NCBI GenBank assembly: GCA_963580285.1
Contig: OY757014.1
Location: 12,290,725 to 12,354,724, forward strand
Length of the DNA: 64,000 nucleotides
Direction: 5' to 3'
Source: Lucinisca nassula
Taxonomy: Eukaryota; Mollusca; Bivalvia; Lucinida; Lucinidae
Part shown: positions 33,198 through 43,310 of the stretch, in pieces
How the letters are laid out: each line of letters opens with the position of its first letter
Numbering within the stretch: position 1 is the stretch's first letter
The notes under the pieces: generated by a model
Told to the model about the DNA's origin: nothing
Databases searched by the model: none
The model's input: the letters and a program-made list of their open reading frames with translations, nothing else
Position numbers and translations under genes: made by a program

Positions 33198-33275
33198 ATT
33201 ATGTTAACGTTTGAAGTTAATAGGAACTTTAAGGAATTCCCTTTATGACGTCATTCTCGTGCATGCGCAAAGCGC
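33130..33275. promoter_or_regulatory. cluster of promoter-like sites at the P1 right arm end
   Basis: Within 140 bp there are AAGATGGC (YY1-like, 33136), TGACGTCA at 33165 and again at 33246, and GCATGCGCA (NRF1-like, 33261). On the minus strand CTTCG|GTAAGT at about 33113-33122 is a consensus donor. The other P1 arm keeps the YY1-like site and TGACGTCA (23810). The combination resembles a CpG-type, possibly bidirectional promoter carried by the repeat. Function is inferred only. Confidence 0.35.
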
Positions 33276-33499
33276 TGGCCATCAATCAAAATGGCAACTG
33301 CTATTCAAATGTAAAGGCGGAACATAAATTGTACACAAATGAGCCTATTCCTTCAACCTCAAGCCAATCTATTCCTGAGTCTGAAACTATTCAACCAATG
33401 TTAAACGAACTTGTTAAATCTCTTGGTGGAGAGGAAATTGCCAAGGAGAAACTGAAAGCAATGGCTGAGAACCCATCCGCCCAGTGCTGTTTAATGTAA
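33245..33499 (+). CDS. hypothetical 84-codon ORF, possible terminal exon
   Basis: The frame ends ...KSLGGEEIAKEKLKAMAENP and SAQCCLM, followed by a 3'-UTR-like tail with AATAAA near 33640. The second half looks like genuine coding sequence (Ser/Pro linker, then a charged helix). The nominal ATG overlaps a CRE-like TGACGTCA and an NRF1-like GCATGCGCA, so the true start may be later or on another exon. It lies just outside the P1 right arm and is antisense within the proposed EFR3 intron. It could be a retrocopy tail, a small gene or part of a transposon gene. The protein was not recognised. Confidence 0.35.
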   Translation: MTSFSCMRKALAINQNGNCYSNVKAEHKLYTNEPIPSTSSQSIPESETIQPMLNELVKSLGGEEIAKEKLKAMAENPSAQCCLM

Positions 33500-33784
33500 A
33501 TCAATCATAATGATTAGCATATTGCTATAAGAGAGACATGGTCAAGATACAGTTTGTGTTTGCAGTATTTTTTGAAAATTAGTTTGTTGCCAGTTGCTGT
33601 AAGTCATGATATTATGTTTCTTTGTTTCAATGACCAAAATAAAGAATATGGGAAGTTAAATGTGGAGTTTATTTTGAAAATCCCGACAAGTGAAAAAATC
33701 TGCGGACAAGTAGAATTTTTGGTCTGATTTGTCCGTGGACAAGTGAAAAAAATTGGTATTTCCACACCCCTGCCTTGTGGACTT
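33500..33784 (+). other. possible 3' UTR of the 33245 ORF
   Basis: AATAAAGAATATGGG at about 33641 could be a polyadenylation signal. After it comes GACAAGTGAAAAAATCTGCGG repeated in imperfect form. No further feature. Confidence 0.3.
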
Positions 33785-33955
33785 GCTGTAATTTTCCTAA
33801 AATTTTAACAAATTTGTTTCATGATCCTCCAAGGAGTTCAAAAGAAGCAGACGGAATGGCAAAGAGTGTAGACCCTGTTCAGACTTCAGGAGCAGTCTGA
33901 TCTAGGTCTGCACTGTTTGCTGAGGCCTATCTATCCAAATAATTATGATCATTAC
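33785..33955. mobile_element. M5 MITE with hairpin cassette
   Basis: TGTAATTTTCCTAAAATTTT on the left, ATCATTACAGTAC on the right, and CATGATCCTCCAAGGAGTTC inside. The cassette is GCAAAGAGTGTAGACCCTGT ... AGGTCTGCACTGTTTGC. The inverse copy is at 36748-36932. Confidence 0.65.
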
Positions 33956-34337
33956 AGTACTTAACATTTTCAGACACTCGATAAAGCCCCTGTCACACTA
34001 TGTCGTGTTTTCACTGCGATGGGACGGCGTTATTTAATTTTTCAGAACGCCGCGAGATCGCAAGAAATATGGGATATTTTTGTGAACATGGACCTGTCAT
34101 GGCGTCCCTACAGCGACCAAGACGTTGCTACGGAGCTTACATGGCGATCTATCGCAATCCTGTGGCGTTCTTGATGGCGATTGTATGTGCTCTCACGGCG
34201 CTTCCTCTGCGCTTTTACGGCGCTCACAATGCGTGCCCTGCGCTTTTACGGCGCTCTCAATGCGTGCACTGCACTTTTACGGTGCTCACATGTTGAAGAC
34301 GTTCTCAAAGTGTAAACAGACATCTTCATCAGTCGAA

Positions 34338-34572
34338 CAGTTTTGTTTGATTTAAGGTTTGACGTCCCACCAACACATTATAGGTCATTTTGGAGACGTT
34401 GCTTCTAATTTTGTGGGACTTTTACCCGACATTGAGATGAAATGACATCTCAATCTCTGTCACCCAATGAAACTAATAGGGTTAATAAGCACCGATGGTT
34501 TGACTCGTGCCCCTTTGCCTGGGCAAGCTTAGATCCCCTAAGCGGTTTACCAGTACTCCTGTGCCGTCGGAA
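34338..34572 (-). mobile_element. S3 SINE, truncated
   Basis: From TTTGATTTAAGGTTTGACGT to CCAGTACTCCTGTGCCGTCG, matching the reverse of S3. The 5' head is missing. Confidence 0.7.
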
Positions 34573-34694
34573 GCAAGTCCACCGCAATCACCGCAAGCAG
34601 GAGCAAGTCCACCGCCATTACCTAACCTCAGAAGTAGGTTTTTTCGGGACATTACACAATCAAACTCTACTCTAGCCACTGTTTATACAAGCGG

Positions 34695-35024
34695 GCGGCC
34701 CCCTCCCATCGGGACTGGAAGAAATAGATGGGCTGCATGATGCTTCCACGCAGAGCTGAAACCGACCTCACACGAGTACTGGTAAACCGTTTAGAGGATC
34801 TAAGCCTGCCCAGGCAAAGCGGTGCGAGATACGTGTAAACTCTATTGGTGTAAACATGCTTATACGTGTAAACTCTATTGGTTTCATTGGGCGACAGGGC
34901 TTGAAATGTCATTTCATCTCAAAGTCGGGTAAAAGTCCCACAAAATTGGAAGCAACGTCTCCAAAATGACCTATACAGTGTTGACTGGGACATTAAATAT
35001 CAAATCAATCAATCAGTTAATCAA
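34695..35024 (+). mobile_element. S3 SINE, complete with 12-bp TSD
   Basis: Flanked by TTATACAAGCGG at 34683-34694 and 35025-35036. It begins GCGGCCCCCTCCCATCGGG and ends with an AATCAATCAATC tail. An 18-base GTAAACTCTATTGGTGTAAA segment is partly duplicated. The TSD shows that S3 moves as a retroposon. Confidence 0.85.
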
Positions 35025-35351
35025 TTATACAAGCGGAGCTAATATGGCGTTGTAGGAGACCTCTGTGCGTCCCTGTTGAGCTCCTGTAGCTTTGTAGGAT
35101 ACCTTACTGCGCTGCTATGGCAACCTCACGGCGACCTCACTGCGCTCTAATCAGAACGCCGAGCAACGGCGTTTGTTTTGAGCATGCTCAAAATGCGCGC
35201 CGTCGCTTGGCATTCTATGCGATCCCAACGCGTCTACTGGCGATGCCACTGCATTGCTACGGCGATGTTTGCGATCGTACTGCGCGCACCTCGGCGTTCT
35301 GTATTTTTCTTGGATGCCGTGAGAACGCAGCCCTGGTGTGACAGGGGTTTA

Positions 35352-35816
35352 ATTGCAGAAGGAATTTAAAGCCAACATAGCAATTATATGATAAGTGCAG
35401 TAGAGGTCTTTAACTTGAACGAAAGATTAATTTCCCTGCACGGGAGACATCCAGCTAATGTCCTGATCCAAAGGAAGGCGCATGTTATGGCCTTCATCTC
35501 TGCAAATGATGCAAGATATGGAAACTTTCTGAACACTGCCAGCCATCCTCCAGCCTCAGATGCAAGAATACTACCAGTGATCTATATGTATGACACGCGC
35601 AGAGATCCGCTGAACTACATGTAGGCCATGGCATGCTCAGAGAGGAATTATGTAGCTCTATGAGGCTCATAAGTAAGTATACATGTAATATATCATTGAG
35701 AGAGAAAGAGTTGGCTCGGGGTGGCTCACAAGTATGTTCAATATATCACTGAGAGAGAGAGAGAGTAGGCTCAAAGAGGCTCACAAGTATGTTCCTTGTG
35801 TCCTGAGAAAAATAAT
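35352..35816. repeat. no gene; short direct duplication
   Basis: 35680-35810 has about two copies of AATATATCA-TGAGAGAGA and GGCTCACAAGTATGTTC. The rest is unassigned. Confidence 0.5.
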
Positions 35817-36275
35817 TTAAACAAGAGCACCACATGCGGGTGCCAACGCTCGGCTGCAGTTTCTTTTAGTTAAACAAAAATTCTAAGTCGAAAAAGGGGC
35901 ATAACTGTGCCAAAAATATTTTAATGGTCACCTCACCTATTAGTATGAGTTCCCCTTTTCATAATGAACAACTATTCCGAGTTTCAAGTAAATATGTTCA
36001 GTAATGACAGAGATATTACAAAATGTCCAAGTTTTTGCAAAAATTCTAAGTCCAAAAAGGGGCATAACTGTGCCAAAAATATTTTGAGAGTTACCTCACC
36101 TAGTGGTATCAGTTCCACTTTTCATAATGAACAACTATTCCGAGTTTCAAGTTAATATGTTCAGTAATGACAGAGATATTACAAAATGTCCAAGTTTTTG
36201 TATGACGACGACGCAGACGATGACAGAGCTATGACAATACCTCGTCGTTTTCTTTGAAAACAGCAGAGCTAAAAA
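35817..36275 (+). mobile_element. R9 short array element
   Basis: Head ACAAGAGCACCACATGCGGG. Two units of about 165 bp follow (AATTCTAAGTC-AAAAAGGGG; CATAATGAACAACTATTCCG). It ends GACGACGACGCAGACGATGA and CAGCAGAGCTAAAAAA. The pattern fits other array elements, with GACGA in place of GGAC. Confidence 0.65.
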
Positions 36276-36526
36276 AAATTGCTGTCTGCTCAAAAAATTT
36301 GAGGCCCTTTAAGGCAGTGTGGTCTTACTCTACATTCACTGCAAATGTTTTAATGATTAACAGACTGATGTCGGAAAAAAATCCATTAGGGGAGTGTTTC
36401 CATTTTGCTGTAGATTAGATTTAAGGACAACTTGGGCATCTTTAAACCATAAACTCTAATATCAAGAGTTGGTTGCTTCTATTATCCATCAGAGTTGAGC
36501 CGGCATACAACAAAACCTAGAAAACA
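36276..36526. other. no feature recognised
   Basis: Unassigned sequence between R9 and M7. Confidence 0.4.
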
Positions 36527-36710
36527 TCATGAAAATAAGTCCATGCAATGAACACCCCTTTAAACCCCACTTTATAGAGAAAACTGGGGGTTTGCAGGGA
36601 TATACAATATTTTTCTTATTTCTGCTCAAAGACATAGGTTGTGGATACTCATTAGAACCACCTCAATGAGGCGGTTCTAACGAGCACCACAAGTTTGGAG
36701 TAAACATCAG
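36527..36710. mobile_element. M7 foldback element, partial
   Basis: ACCCCTTTAAACCCCACTTT/AAACTGGGGGTTTGCAGGG is one hairpin and ATTAGAACCACCTCAATGAG GCGGTTCTAAC another. TTCTTATTTCTGCTCAAA is shared with the other M7 copies. Confidence 0.65.
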
Positions 36711-36747
36711 AAAATGATCACAAATTCAACAGCAGTGCAGCTGACTG

Positions 36748-36932
36748 TAATGATCCTAAAAATTGGGACAGACATGCCCAAGCAAACAGTGCAAACCCAG
36801 ATCAGACTGCTCTTTCAAGACAGTCTGATCAGGGTCTACACTGTTTGTCATACTGTCTGCACCTTTTGAACTCCTTGGAGGATCATGAAACAAATTTGTT
36901 AGAATTTTAGGAGAATTACAGCAAGTCCTCAA
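36748..36932. mobile_element. M5 MITE, inverse copy
   Basis: TGTAATGATCCTAAAAATTG to TTAGGAGAATTACAGC. The cassette GCAAACAGTGCAAACCCAGA / TGATCAGGGTCTACACTGTT pairs, with CAGACTGCTC/AAGACAGTCTG inside. Confidence 0.65.
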
Positions 36933-36961
36933 GGTGTCCAATTTTTTAGGACTTGTAATTT

Positions 36962-37158
36962 TTGTTTGTTTTAATGTGGTTCCCGACAACACTATTTAGG
37001 TCATTATGGAGTTGCTGCTTCCAATTTTGTGGGACTTTTACCCGGCACTGGGATGAAATGACATCTCAAGCCTTGCCACCAATGAAACCAATAGGGTTTA
37101 TAAGCATGGACTGTCCGACTCCCACAGGCTTAGACCGCTTCGTGGTTTACCAGTACTC
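36962..37158 (-). mobile_element. S3 SINE, truncated
   Basis: TTTGTGGGACTTTTACCCGG through GTGGTTTACCAGTACTCATG, reverse orientation, lacking the 5' head. Confidence 0.65.
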
Positions 37159-37909
37159 ATGATGGCGGATAAGGTGATGAATGCCCCCCCCATAAGCCCC
37201 ACTAGATGTGTTTGACATATGCAGTAGACAACAGGAACACATTCTAACTAAATTAGAAACCGCAACATTCTCCAAATAACATATGACCAAAATGTTAAAG
37301 TTGTTCAAGGGGACATAATTCTGCAATAATGTGTTGGATCAGAATCCTGTTTCATTTATGCACCTGTTCAGTGCATGTCTGAACTGTGTTGCAAGTTTCA
37401 ATGTCCTGCAACAAATACTGCGCATATCTGCAGGAGTTACGGAGACATTAACAGTACTATTTAACATCCTATGCTACATTAAGCTACACGTTTAAGTAAT
37501 TCTAGGTGACATAATTCTGCAAATAGGGACTGGATCACAATCCTGTTTCCTTAATGCACATGTGAAGTGTGCTGAAATGTGTGTTGAATGTCCGGCATCA
37601 AACACTGAGAAGTTGCAGAGACACAAACAGTACTATTTGACCTCCTTTGCTCCACATTTGTCCAAAATATTTAAAGGGCTAGATCGGAATCATGTTTCCG
37701 TTATGCACCTGTTAAGTGCATGTCTTAACGGCAAAGTTTCAATGTCCTGCATCAAATACTGTAGGAGTTGCAGAGACACGAACAGTACTATTTAAGCTCC
37801 TATGCTACACATAGCTCTGAACTGTCTGTTGCAAATAGAGCAACAGAGGCTAGAAGACAGCTCTGTTGATGATGCCTTAGCTCTGGCTTTATGCTGTGCC
37901 AGTTTCTGC

Positions 37910-38378
37910 TCAGCTTAGCTGGTTCTTTTGCCTCTTTTTCATTGGCACCCCTTTTGATGAGACCTCGCCACTTTGCTCTGTCCTCTGCAATTTGTTCCCA
38001 TGACTCTGATGGAATGTTGAAGTCCCTGAGGGAGGCTTTGAGGGTGTCCTTGTAGCGCTTCTTCTGACCACCAGCGAGTGTTTACCCATTTTTAGTTCTC
38101 CATAGAAAATTTTTTGGCAGACGTTCCTCAGGCATCTGGGTAACATGGCCTGCCCATCTTAACATGTTAGTTTCAGAAGAGTGTGTACACTTTGCATCCC
38201 TGCCCTTTTCAGGACTTCCATGTCTGGAATTCTGTCTTGCCACTTAATCTTCAAGAGTTTTCTAAGACATCTTGTATGGAAGTGATTCAGTCTTTTGGTG
38301 TGCCATTGGTAAACTCTCCATGTTTCACATGCATATATTGTGTTGGCAGCACCACAGCTCTGTAGACGTTCAGTTATG
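37910..38378 (-). pseudogene. LINE ORF2 C-terminal remnant
   Basis: In shifting frames it reads LNVYRAVVLP, then WVN/YGELKMGKHSL and SHGNKLQRTEQSGEV. These correspond to the region after the thumb in the same LINE. Several stops and frame changes. L-N-V-Y resumes exactly where G-M-R-L stops at 38717, across Q. Confidence 0.65.
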
Positions 38379-38384
38379 TGTCAA

Positions 38385-38716
38385 ATAAGTTCTATAAAAG
38401 GGTTATCCTTTGGAAGAAAGAAATATACCACAGAACCAGAAAATATGAAGTGTACATTTTTTCTGGGCCAGACTAGCTAGTTTCGGCCAATTAGGCCTCA
38501 TCAGTGACCCTCAAATGTTTTCAAAATTCCGGAATGGAATCAATGATCCCAAAGGACAAGAAAATATAAACTACACTATGATGTAGGGCAGGGAGACTTT
38601 TTACGGCCGCCACACATTCCCAAACACCAGCTGTAGTGACGTTAAATAAGTTCTATAAAAGGGTTATCCTTTGGAAGCAAGGAATACACCACAGAACCAG
38701 AAAATATGAAGTGTAC
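38385..38716 (+). repeat. Q repeat inserted in LINE
   Basis: About 332 bp with direct terminal repeats of about 70 bp (TTCTATAAAAGGGTTATCCT ... GAAGTGTAC at both ends) around GACTAGCTAGTTTCGGCCAA. LINE coding text on each side joins (GMRL + DT-LNVYRAVV), so Q is an insertion. Only AA may be duplicated at the target. Confidence 0.75.
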
Positions 38717-39320
38717 AAGCCTCATTCCACTTCGGTTCCAAACATTACCACGTAGTTGGCCAAATCCTGCATGAGCTTTGGCAATCCTGGCATTGACTTC
38801 ATCATCAATGTTAATGACTCTTGACAGAAGCACTCATGTAGCACCTCTGTCTGCACCTTGGATTTGGCTTGCAACCTTCTGAGATTGGAAAGCTTCCCAT
38901 CAAGGAAATACCAAACGGGTATACCATTGTCACCATCCTGGAATGCATCTGTGAGCATGGCAGAGAACATCATGCTGAACAGTGTTGGGGCTAGCACACA
39001 GCCTTGCTTGACTCCGTTTGTAACAGGGAATGGATCCGAAAACTCACCATCATTTTGGACCCGTGCAAGCATACCATCGTGGGACTGCCTCACCATTGCT
39101 GTGAACATGGACTGACATCCAAACTTCACCATGATTTTCCAAAGACCTTCACGACTCACTGTGTCAAATGCTTTGGTAAGATCGACAAAGATCATGTATA
39201 GGTCCATGTTCTGTTCTTGGCATTTCTCTTGAAGCTGCCTTGCTGTGAAGATCATATCAATTGTTCCTCTGTTTTTTTCTGAATCCATACTGGCTTTCAA
39301 GCCCTGATTGTTCAAAGTCA
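38717..39320 (-). pseudogene. reverse transcriptase fragment, catalytic motif C lost
   Basis: The frame shows FVDLTKAFDTV (motif A) and NGVKQGCVLAPTLFSMMFSA (motif B). After QTEVLHE the sequence jumps, in another frame, to LSRVINIDDEVNARIAKA and NVWNRSGMRL of the thumb region. The stretch that should carry FADD is deleted and the frame is shifted, so it cannot be active. Family by motif wording: an invertebrate LINE of the CR1/Jockey/RTE group; the clade was not determined. Confidence 0.8.
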
Positions 39321-40301
39321 TATGCTACACATATAGCCAAAATGTTAAAGTTGTTCTAGGGGACATAATTCTACAATTAGAGACTGGATCAGAATCCTGC
39401 TTCCTTAATGCACATGTTCAATGCATGTGTGAAGTGTTGTAAGTTTCAATGTCCTGCATCAAATACTGTAGGAGGAGTTGTGGAGACACTAACAGTACTA
39501 TTTAACCTAATATGCTACACATATGGCCAAAATGTTTAAGTCTTTCAAGAGGACATAATTCTGCAATAAGGGGCTGGATCAGAATCTTGTTTCCTATAAT
39601 TATGCACATGTTCAATACATGTCAGGAATGTGTTGCAAGTTTCAATGCCCTGCATCAAATACTGTAGGAGGAGTTGCAGAGACAAGAATAATACTACAAA
39701 GTGTGACGTACATACATACGGACAAAGGCAAAACTATATGCCCCGTCACGTATGTATATACGTACCGACAAGGGCCAAACTATATGCAACTCCCCACGTC
39801 CTGGGGGCATAAAAAAGTGACCCAAGTGGGCCAGAAATTGATCACCAAGATGAAGCTGATCATCATGCTTCAGCTCAATCCAACTTATAGTTTGGGAGCT
39901 GTCGAGGGAGAATTTCAATATGGCCGAAACATAATGATTTTAGCTATTCTGAATCTCCAAGTCACCCTGAAGACTCCCAAGATATTTTGGTCAATCCGAC
40001 TTACCATTCAGGATGTAGTTTGAAGATTTTTTTTTTGAGATGGCCACGTGATATTGGAATGGATTGGGTTTAGCCATTCTGAATCTCCATGTTACCCCAA
40101 TGCCTCCCATCAGTTTTCAGCCCAATCAGACTTTTAGTCTGGGAAGATATGTCATTTGAAGAATTTCAAGATGATTGCTGCCATCTTGGCTATTGGAACA
40201 AACAGTTTTAGCAATTCAATCAAGTTTCAGTTAAAAAATCTTTCGGCTTGGGAATAGATGTGGTTTGAAAAATTTCAAGGTTGCCGCCATGGTGACGAAT
40301 G

Positions 40302-40610
40302 GAATGTTTGATTGTTTGACTTGAGGTTTAACATCCCTGTCAACACTGTAAAGGTCATTCTGGAGACGTTGCTTCCAATTTTGTGGGACTTTTACCCGAC
40401 ATTGAGATGAAATGACATCTCAAGCCCTGTCACCCAATGAAACCAAACGGGTTTATTAGCATGGACGGTCCGCCTCACAACGCGGTTCCTGGACAGGCTT
40501 AGATCCTCTAAGCGGTTTACCAGTACTAGTGTGCGGGCCGGATTCAGCTCTGCATGGAAGCATCATGCAGTCCATATATTTCTTCAAGCCCGTATGGGCG
40601 GGTGCGAAAC
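40302..40610 (-). mobile_element. S3 SINE, complete
   Basis: Flanked by GACGAATG (40294-40301, 40611-40618). Reads TTGAGGTTTAACATCCCTGT to CTTCAAGCCCGTATGGGCGG in reverse orientation. Confidence 0.8.
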
Positions 40611-40650
40611 GACGAATGACTTGAACCATCATGATTACCCAATGCCTCAG

Positions 40651-40927
40651 ATCACATTATGAAAACACGCCTATACAAATACATTGTAAATTTTATTGCC
40701 GAAAAACTGAAAATTTTAAGATGAAAAATTGTGATTTTTTTCTTATTTCTGCTCAAAACATAGATTGTGGATACTCGTTAGAACCGCCTGAGTGAGACGG
40801 TTCTAACGAGTACCCACATTATATGTTTTTGAGCAGAAAAATAATGTATACCCCTGCAAACCCCAGTTTTGCTTTATAAACGTGGGGTTTAAAGGGGTCA
40901 AAATTATATAGGCATGTTTTCGTGATG
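40651..40927. mobile_element. M7 foldback element
   Basis: Ends ATGAAAACACGCCTATA and TATAGGCATGTTTTCGTGAT. Internal hairpin GTTAGAACCGCCTGAGTGAG ACGGTTCTAAC, and CAAACCCCAGTTTTGC / ACGTGGGGTTT. TTCTTATTTCTGCTCAAA occurs on the left and inverted on the right. Confidence 0.75.
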
Positions 40928-41162
40928 ATGTTTCAGCACAATACAACTTTCAAGGAATTCTGAATCTCCATGATACCCTGATACCTAAAATCAAGTTTCC
41001 ACTCGATACAACTTTCGGTTTGGCACCAACTTTGGTTCCTCAATCTAATGGAGGCTCCAATTTGGCCCATTTGCTTCAGAGTGGATGTATGAAAATGGCC
41101 AGCTGATGGACAATGACGAATGGCTGACAACAGGGCTTGCCAATCCTACAAAGCATGGTGAA

Positions 41163-41793
41163 TAACAAGAATTCCGCCGAAGGCTATGTCGCGCCTGTGG
41201 GGGTGCAAAGTCATTGAAGCAGGACATGTAGGTCAAGGTCAACCATAGATGCTTGCACAAAAGATTCCATTCTCAAATGCAAGCTTGTACTAAGTATCAT
41301 TAATGAAGCTCTAATACTTCTTGAGAAATGAACTTAACCGTTAGGGGGAACACTAGGGTGGTCGCAATATTTTACAAAGTCAGTGAACGATGAAATTTAG
41401 GTCAAGGTCAAATATGGATGCTTGCATTTAAGTTGCCATCCCCAGATTCAAGTTTGCACCAAATATCATTAATGAAGCTCTTATAGTTCTGGAGAAATAA
41501 ACTTCACCATTAGGGTGAACGCTAGGGTGGTCGCAATATTTTACAAAGTCAGTGAACCATGAAATGTAGGTCAAGGTCAAATATGGATGCTTCAATGTAA
41601 GTTGTCATCCCCAGATTCAAGTTTGTACCAAGTATCATTAATGAAGCTCTTATAGTTCTAGAGAAATAAACTTGACCATTAGGGTGAACGCTAGGGTGGT
41701 CGCAAATGTTGATGCCTTGACAAACAGACGAACGAACGGACGGAAAACGGGCGCCTATATCGCGCCATGCTAATAGCAGGTGCGACAAAAAAT
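41163..41793 (+). mobile_element. R7 tandem-array element, complete copy
   Basis: Head ACAAGAATTCCGCCGAAGGC with TATGTCGCGCCTG. Three units of about 170 bp (AGTCAGTGAACCATGAAATG, AGGTCAAGGTCAAATATGG). Tail GACGAACGAACGGACGG, then GCGCCATGCTAATAGCAGGT and GCGACAAAAAATC. The best R7 reference in the window. Confidence 0.8.
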
Positions 41794-41960
41794 CATGACT
41801 TCTTGAGCAGCAGACCTTGACCAATTTACTTCAAGATGCACACAACTACAACCACTCTTACTGATAATCTAAACTATGACAGATTGAGATGAATACTATC
41901 TTAATTTGTTCCAATATTCATTCTAGTTAGTTTTGCATTGGATAAATGGGACATTTTAGA
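41794..41960. other. no feature recognised
   Basis: Short unassigned sequence. Confidence 0.4.
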
Positions 41961-42167
41961 TCAACCCATTTTGAACTGAACTAGAATTTGCCTGACTAAA
42001 TATAGCAGGTGTCCATTCTGAAATATAGGGGTGTCAGGTTTCGTTATTTTTCAATATTTATTTAGAAAATGGCTGAACTTCTTGCCAACAGTAAAGGCCC
42101 TGAGTAGATGCTGACCAGAATTGTTTGTCAATGTCCCATTTTGGGGCTTTTCATCTAAAATGGGTCA
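41961..42167. mobile_element. M1 MITE, degenerate
   Basis: AACCCATTTTGAAC to TCATCTAAAATGGGTC, with TATAGGGGTGTCAGGTTTCG and a decayed cassette (GCCAACAGTAAAGGCCCTGA). Confidence 0.6.
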
Positions 42168-42562
42168 GCCCAAGCGCTGTCATGCAAATGCATTGTCAGA
42201 TCTATAAATGAATTACTTTAATGCTTAATGCTTAATGCTTAATCAATTTTCTTTCTCAAATACTTCTAAAATTCATTATGACAACAGAATTGCTAAAACC
42301 AGGAAAGCCTGTTTTTTAACCCATTGCATGTGGGAATAAAATCATGCTAACACTGCACGATACCCTGCCATGTACTGCAAGACAATATGGTTATAGCCTT
42401 GGCCATAATAGTGGTACTTTAGTGTTATATTTATCTGTAACATTTCATTAAGGCATTCCATATAGTAAAGGAACTACATATATAAAAATTTATAAAATTA
42501 TTTAAATCCCAGTTCCTGTGTTTGTTACTAGATACAATGACATAGAACTTACTAATCTGCTT
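42168..42562. other. no gene; R3-like trace
   Basis: 42376-42475 (TTGGCCATAATAGTGG; GGCATTCCATATAGTAAAGG AACTACA) resembles one R3 unit. TTAATGC is triplicated at 42220. Otherwise empty. Confidence 0.4.
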
Positions 42563-42850
42563 AAAATAGAAGTGGAGACAATGATAAGGAATCGATACAA
42601 TTAACCCACAGCTCCCATCAAAGACACCAAAGGGAAAGAAACACAAACATGCAACAACAGACCCTCATGGAAACATCAATAGCGGAAAGCCAAAAGGACA
42701 GTTACTTTCCCACAAAATGGCCAATAGGCTATCCAAAATAAAATAATATAAGCGACACAAACACCTAAAGACAAACCATAACAAAACTAAACCGTGACAG
42801 AAGAACCGCCGTGGAATGGTCAGCGGAAACAAATTCCACTGGGGGGCTTA
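42563..42850 (+). repeat. L repeat, longest copy
   Basis: AGAAGTGGAGACAATGATAA, GGAATCGATACAATTAACCC, AGCGGAAAGCCAAAAGGACA, AAAATAATATAAGCGACACA and GAACCGCCGTGGAATGGTCA. Also at 25499, 30480-30805 and 61258-61520. Dispersed, class unknown. Confidence 0.65.
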
Positions 42851-43094
42851 AATCGATTTTACGTGGCCACAATCTTTGTCCTTACTAAAAGGCATGTAAA
42901 AACACTTAACCTCAAGTAGTCTAAGGGAAATTTTGAATCAAATGGTAGTTTTAAATATTTAAAAAATACTTTAAATTTAAATTTGAATTTCAAAATTAAA
43001 CTTCTCATTTATATCCTAAATTATGAATAACATACTGCTGAATAAAAGGGCATGAGAAAAATGCAATAGGCAACTGCAAGATGGAGAACATAAT
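42851..43094. other. no feature recognised
   Basis: AT-rich unassigned sequence. Confidence 0.4.
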
Positions 43095-43310
43095 ACCATA
43101 TTCACCATGTTTTCTGACCAACAGGTGGGAGCAAGCAGTGTAGACCCAGATGAGACACCACAGAATGAGACACCACAGAATGCGGTGTCTCATCAGTGTC
43201 TACCATGTTCGCCACTCTCCAAGCTATTTCCAGACACAAAATCAGTGAGTTATTTGTACTTGTTAGGTGGAAATGAGTTTAGGTGTCCAAATATTGAGGG
43301 TAAATATGGT
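43095..43310. mobile_element. M3 MITE, complete
   Basis: Ends ACCATATTCACC and GGTAAATATGGT, with subterminal GTGTCCAAATATTGAGG. The cassette is GCAAGCAGTGTAGACCCAGA; a TGAGACACCACAGAA motif is duplicated inside. Confidence 0.75.

Larger units (their letters stand above)
33982..35351. mobile_element. TIR element with AAGCCCCTGTCACAC ends, invaded by S3
   Basis: The left end AAAGCCCCTGTCACACTA pairs with TGTGACAGGGGTTT. GC-rich arms repeat GCGCTTTTACGGCGCTC and GGCGAT-type motifs. Two S3 copies (34338-34572 minus, 34695-35024 plus) lie inside, head to head. Small open frames reflect GC content. Original size without S3 is about 0.8 kb. Confidence 0.6.
37814..39320 (-). mobile_element. LINE relic, 5'-truncated, in R10
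   Basis: Flanked by TATGCTACACATA at 37801-37813 and 39321-39333, so the boundaries are clear. It carries RT and C-terminal remnants of a non-LTR retrotransposon on the minus strand, and is itself interrupted by Q at 38385-38716. The 5' half, including any endonuclease, is absent. Confidence 0.8.
37170..39815 (+). mobile_element. R10 tandem-array element carrying a LINE
   Basis: Units of 150-200 bp (CAAGTTTCAATGTCCTGCA, TATGCTACACATA-GCCAAA, GGGGACATAATTCTGCAA) lie at 37240-37813 and 39321-39690, split by the LINE. It ends in ACATACATACGGACAAAGGC and hairpin-like ATGCAACTCCCCACGTCCTG GGGGCATAAAAAAG. The start has AATGCCCCCCCC, complementary to the terminal arm. Confidence 0.65.
39816..41162 (+). 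repeat. R12 array, interrupted by S3 and M7
   Basis: Units of about 110 bp (GCTATTCTGAATCTCCAAGT, CACCCTGAAGACTCCCA, TCAATCCGACTT) recur at 39930, 40075, 40205 and 40950. S3 (40302-40610) and M7 (40651-40927) are inserted. The head and tail are unclear. A 134-codon frame at 39619-40023 crosses R10 and R12 and is not a gene. Confidence 0.5.

Noticed and set aside
34000..34355. Ala/Leu/Arg-rich ORFs
   Set aside because: They reflect GC-rich short repeats in the TIR element and are overlapped by an S3 insertion.
38858..39201. Plus-strand ORFs over the LINE
   Set aside because: They are antisense shadows of the minus-strand RT frame.
39619..40023. 134-codon plus-strand ORF
   Set aside because: It crosses the R10 tail hairpin and R12 units; there is no splice or start context.
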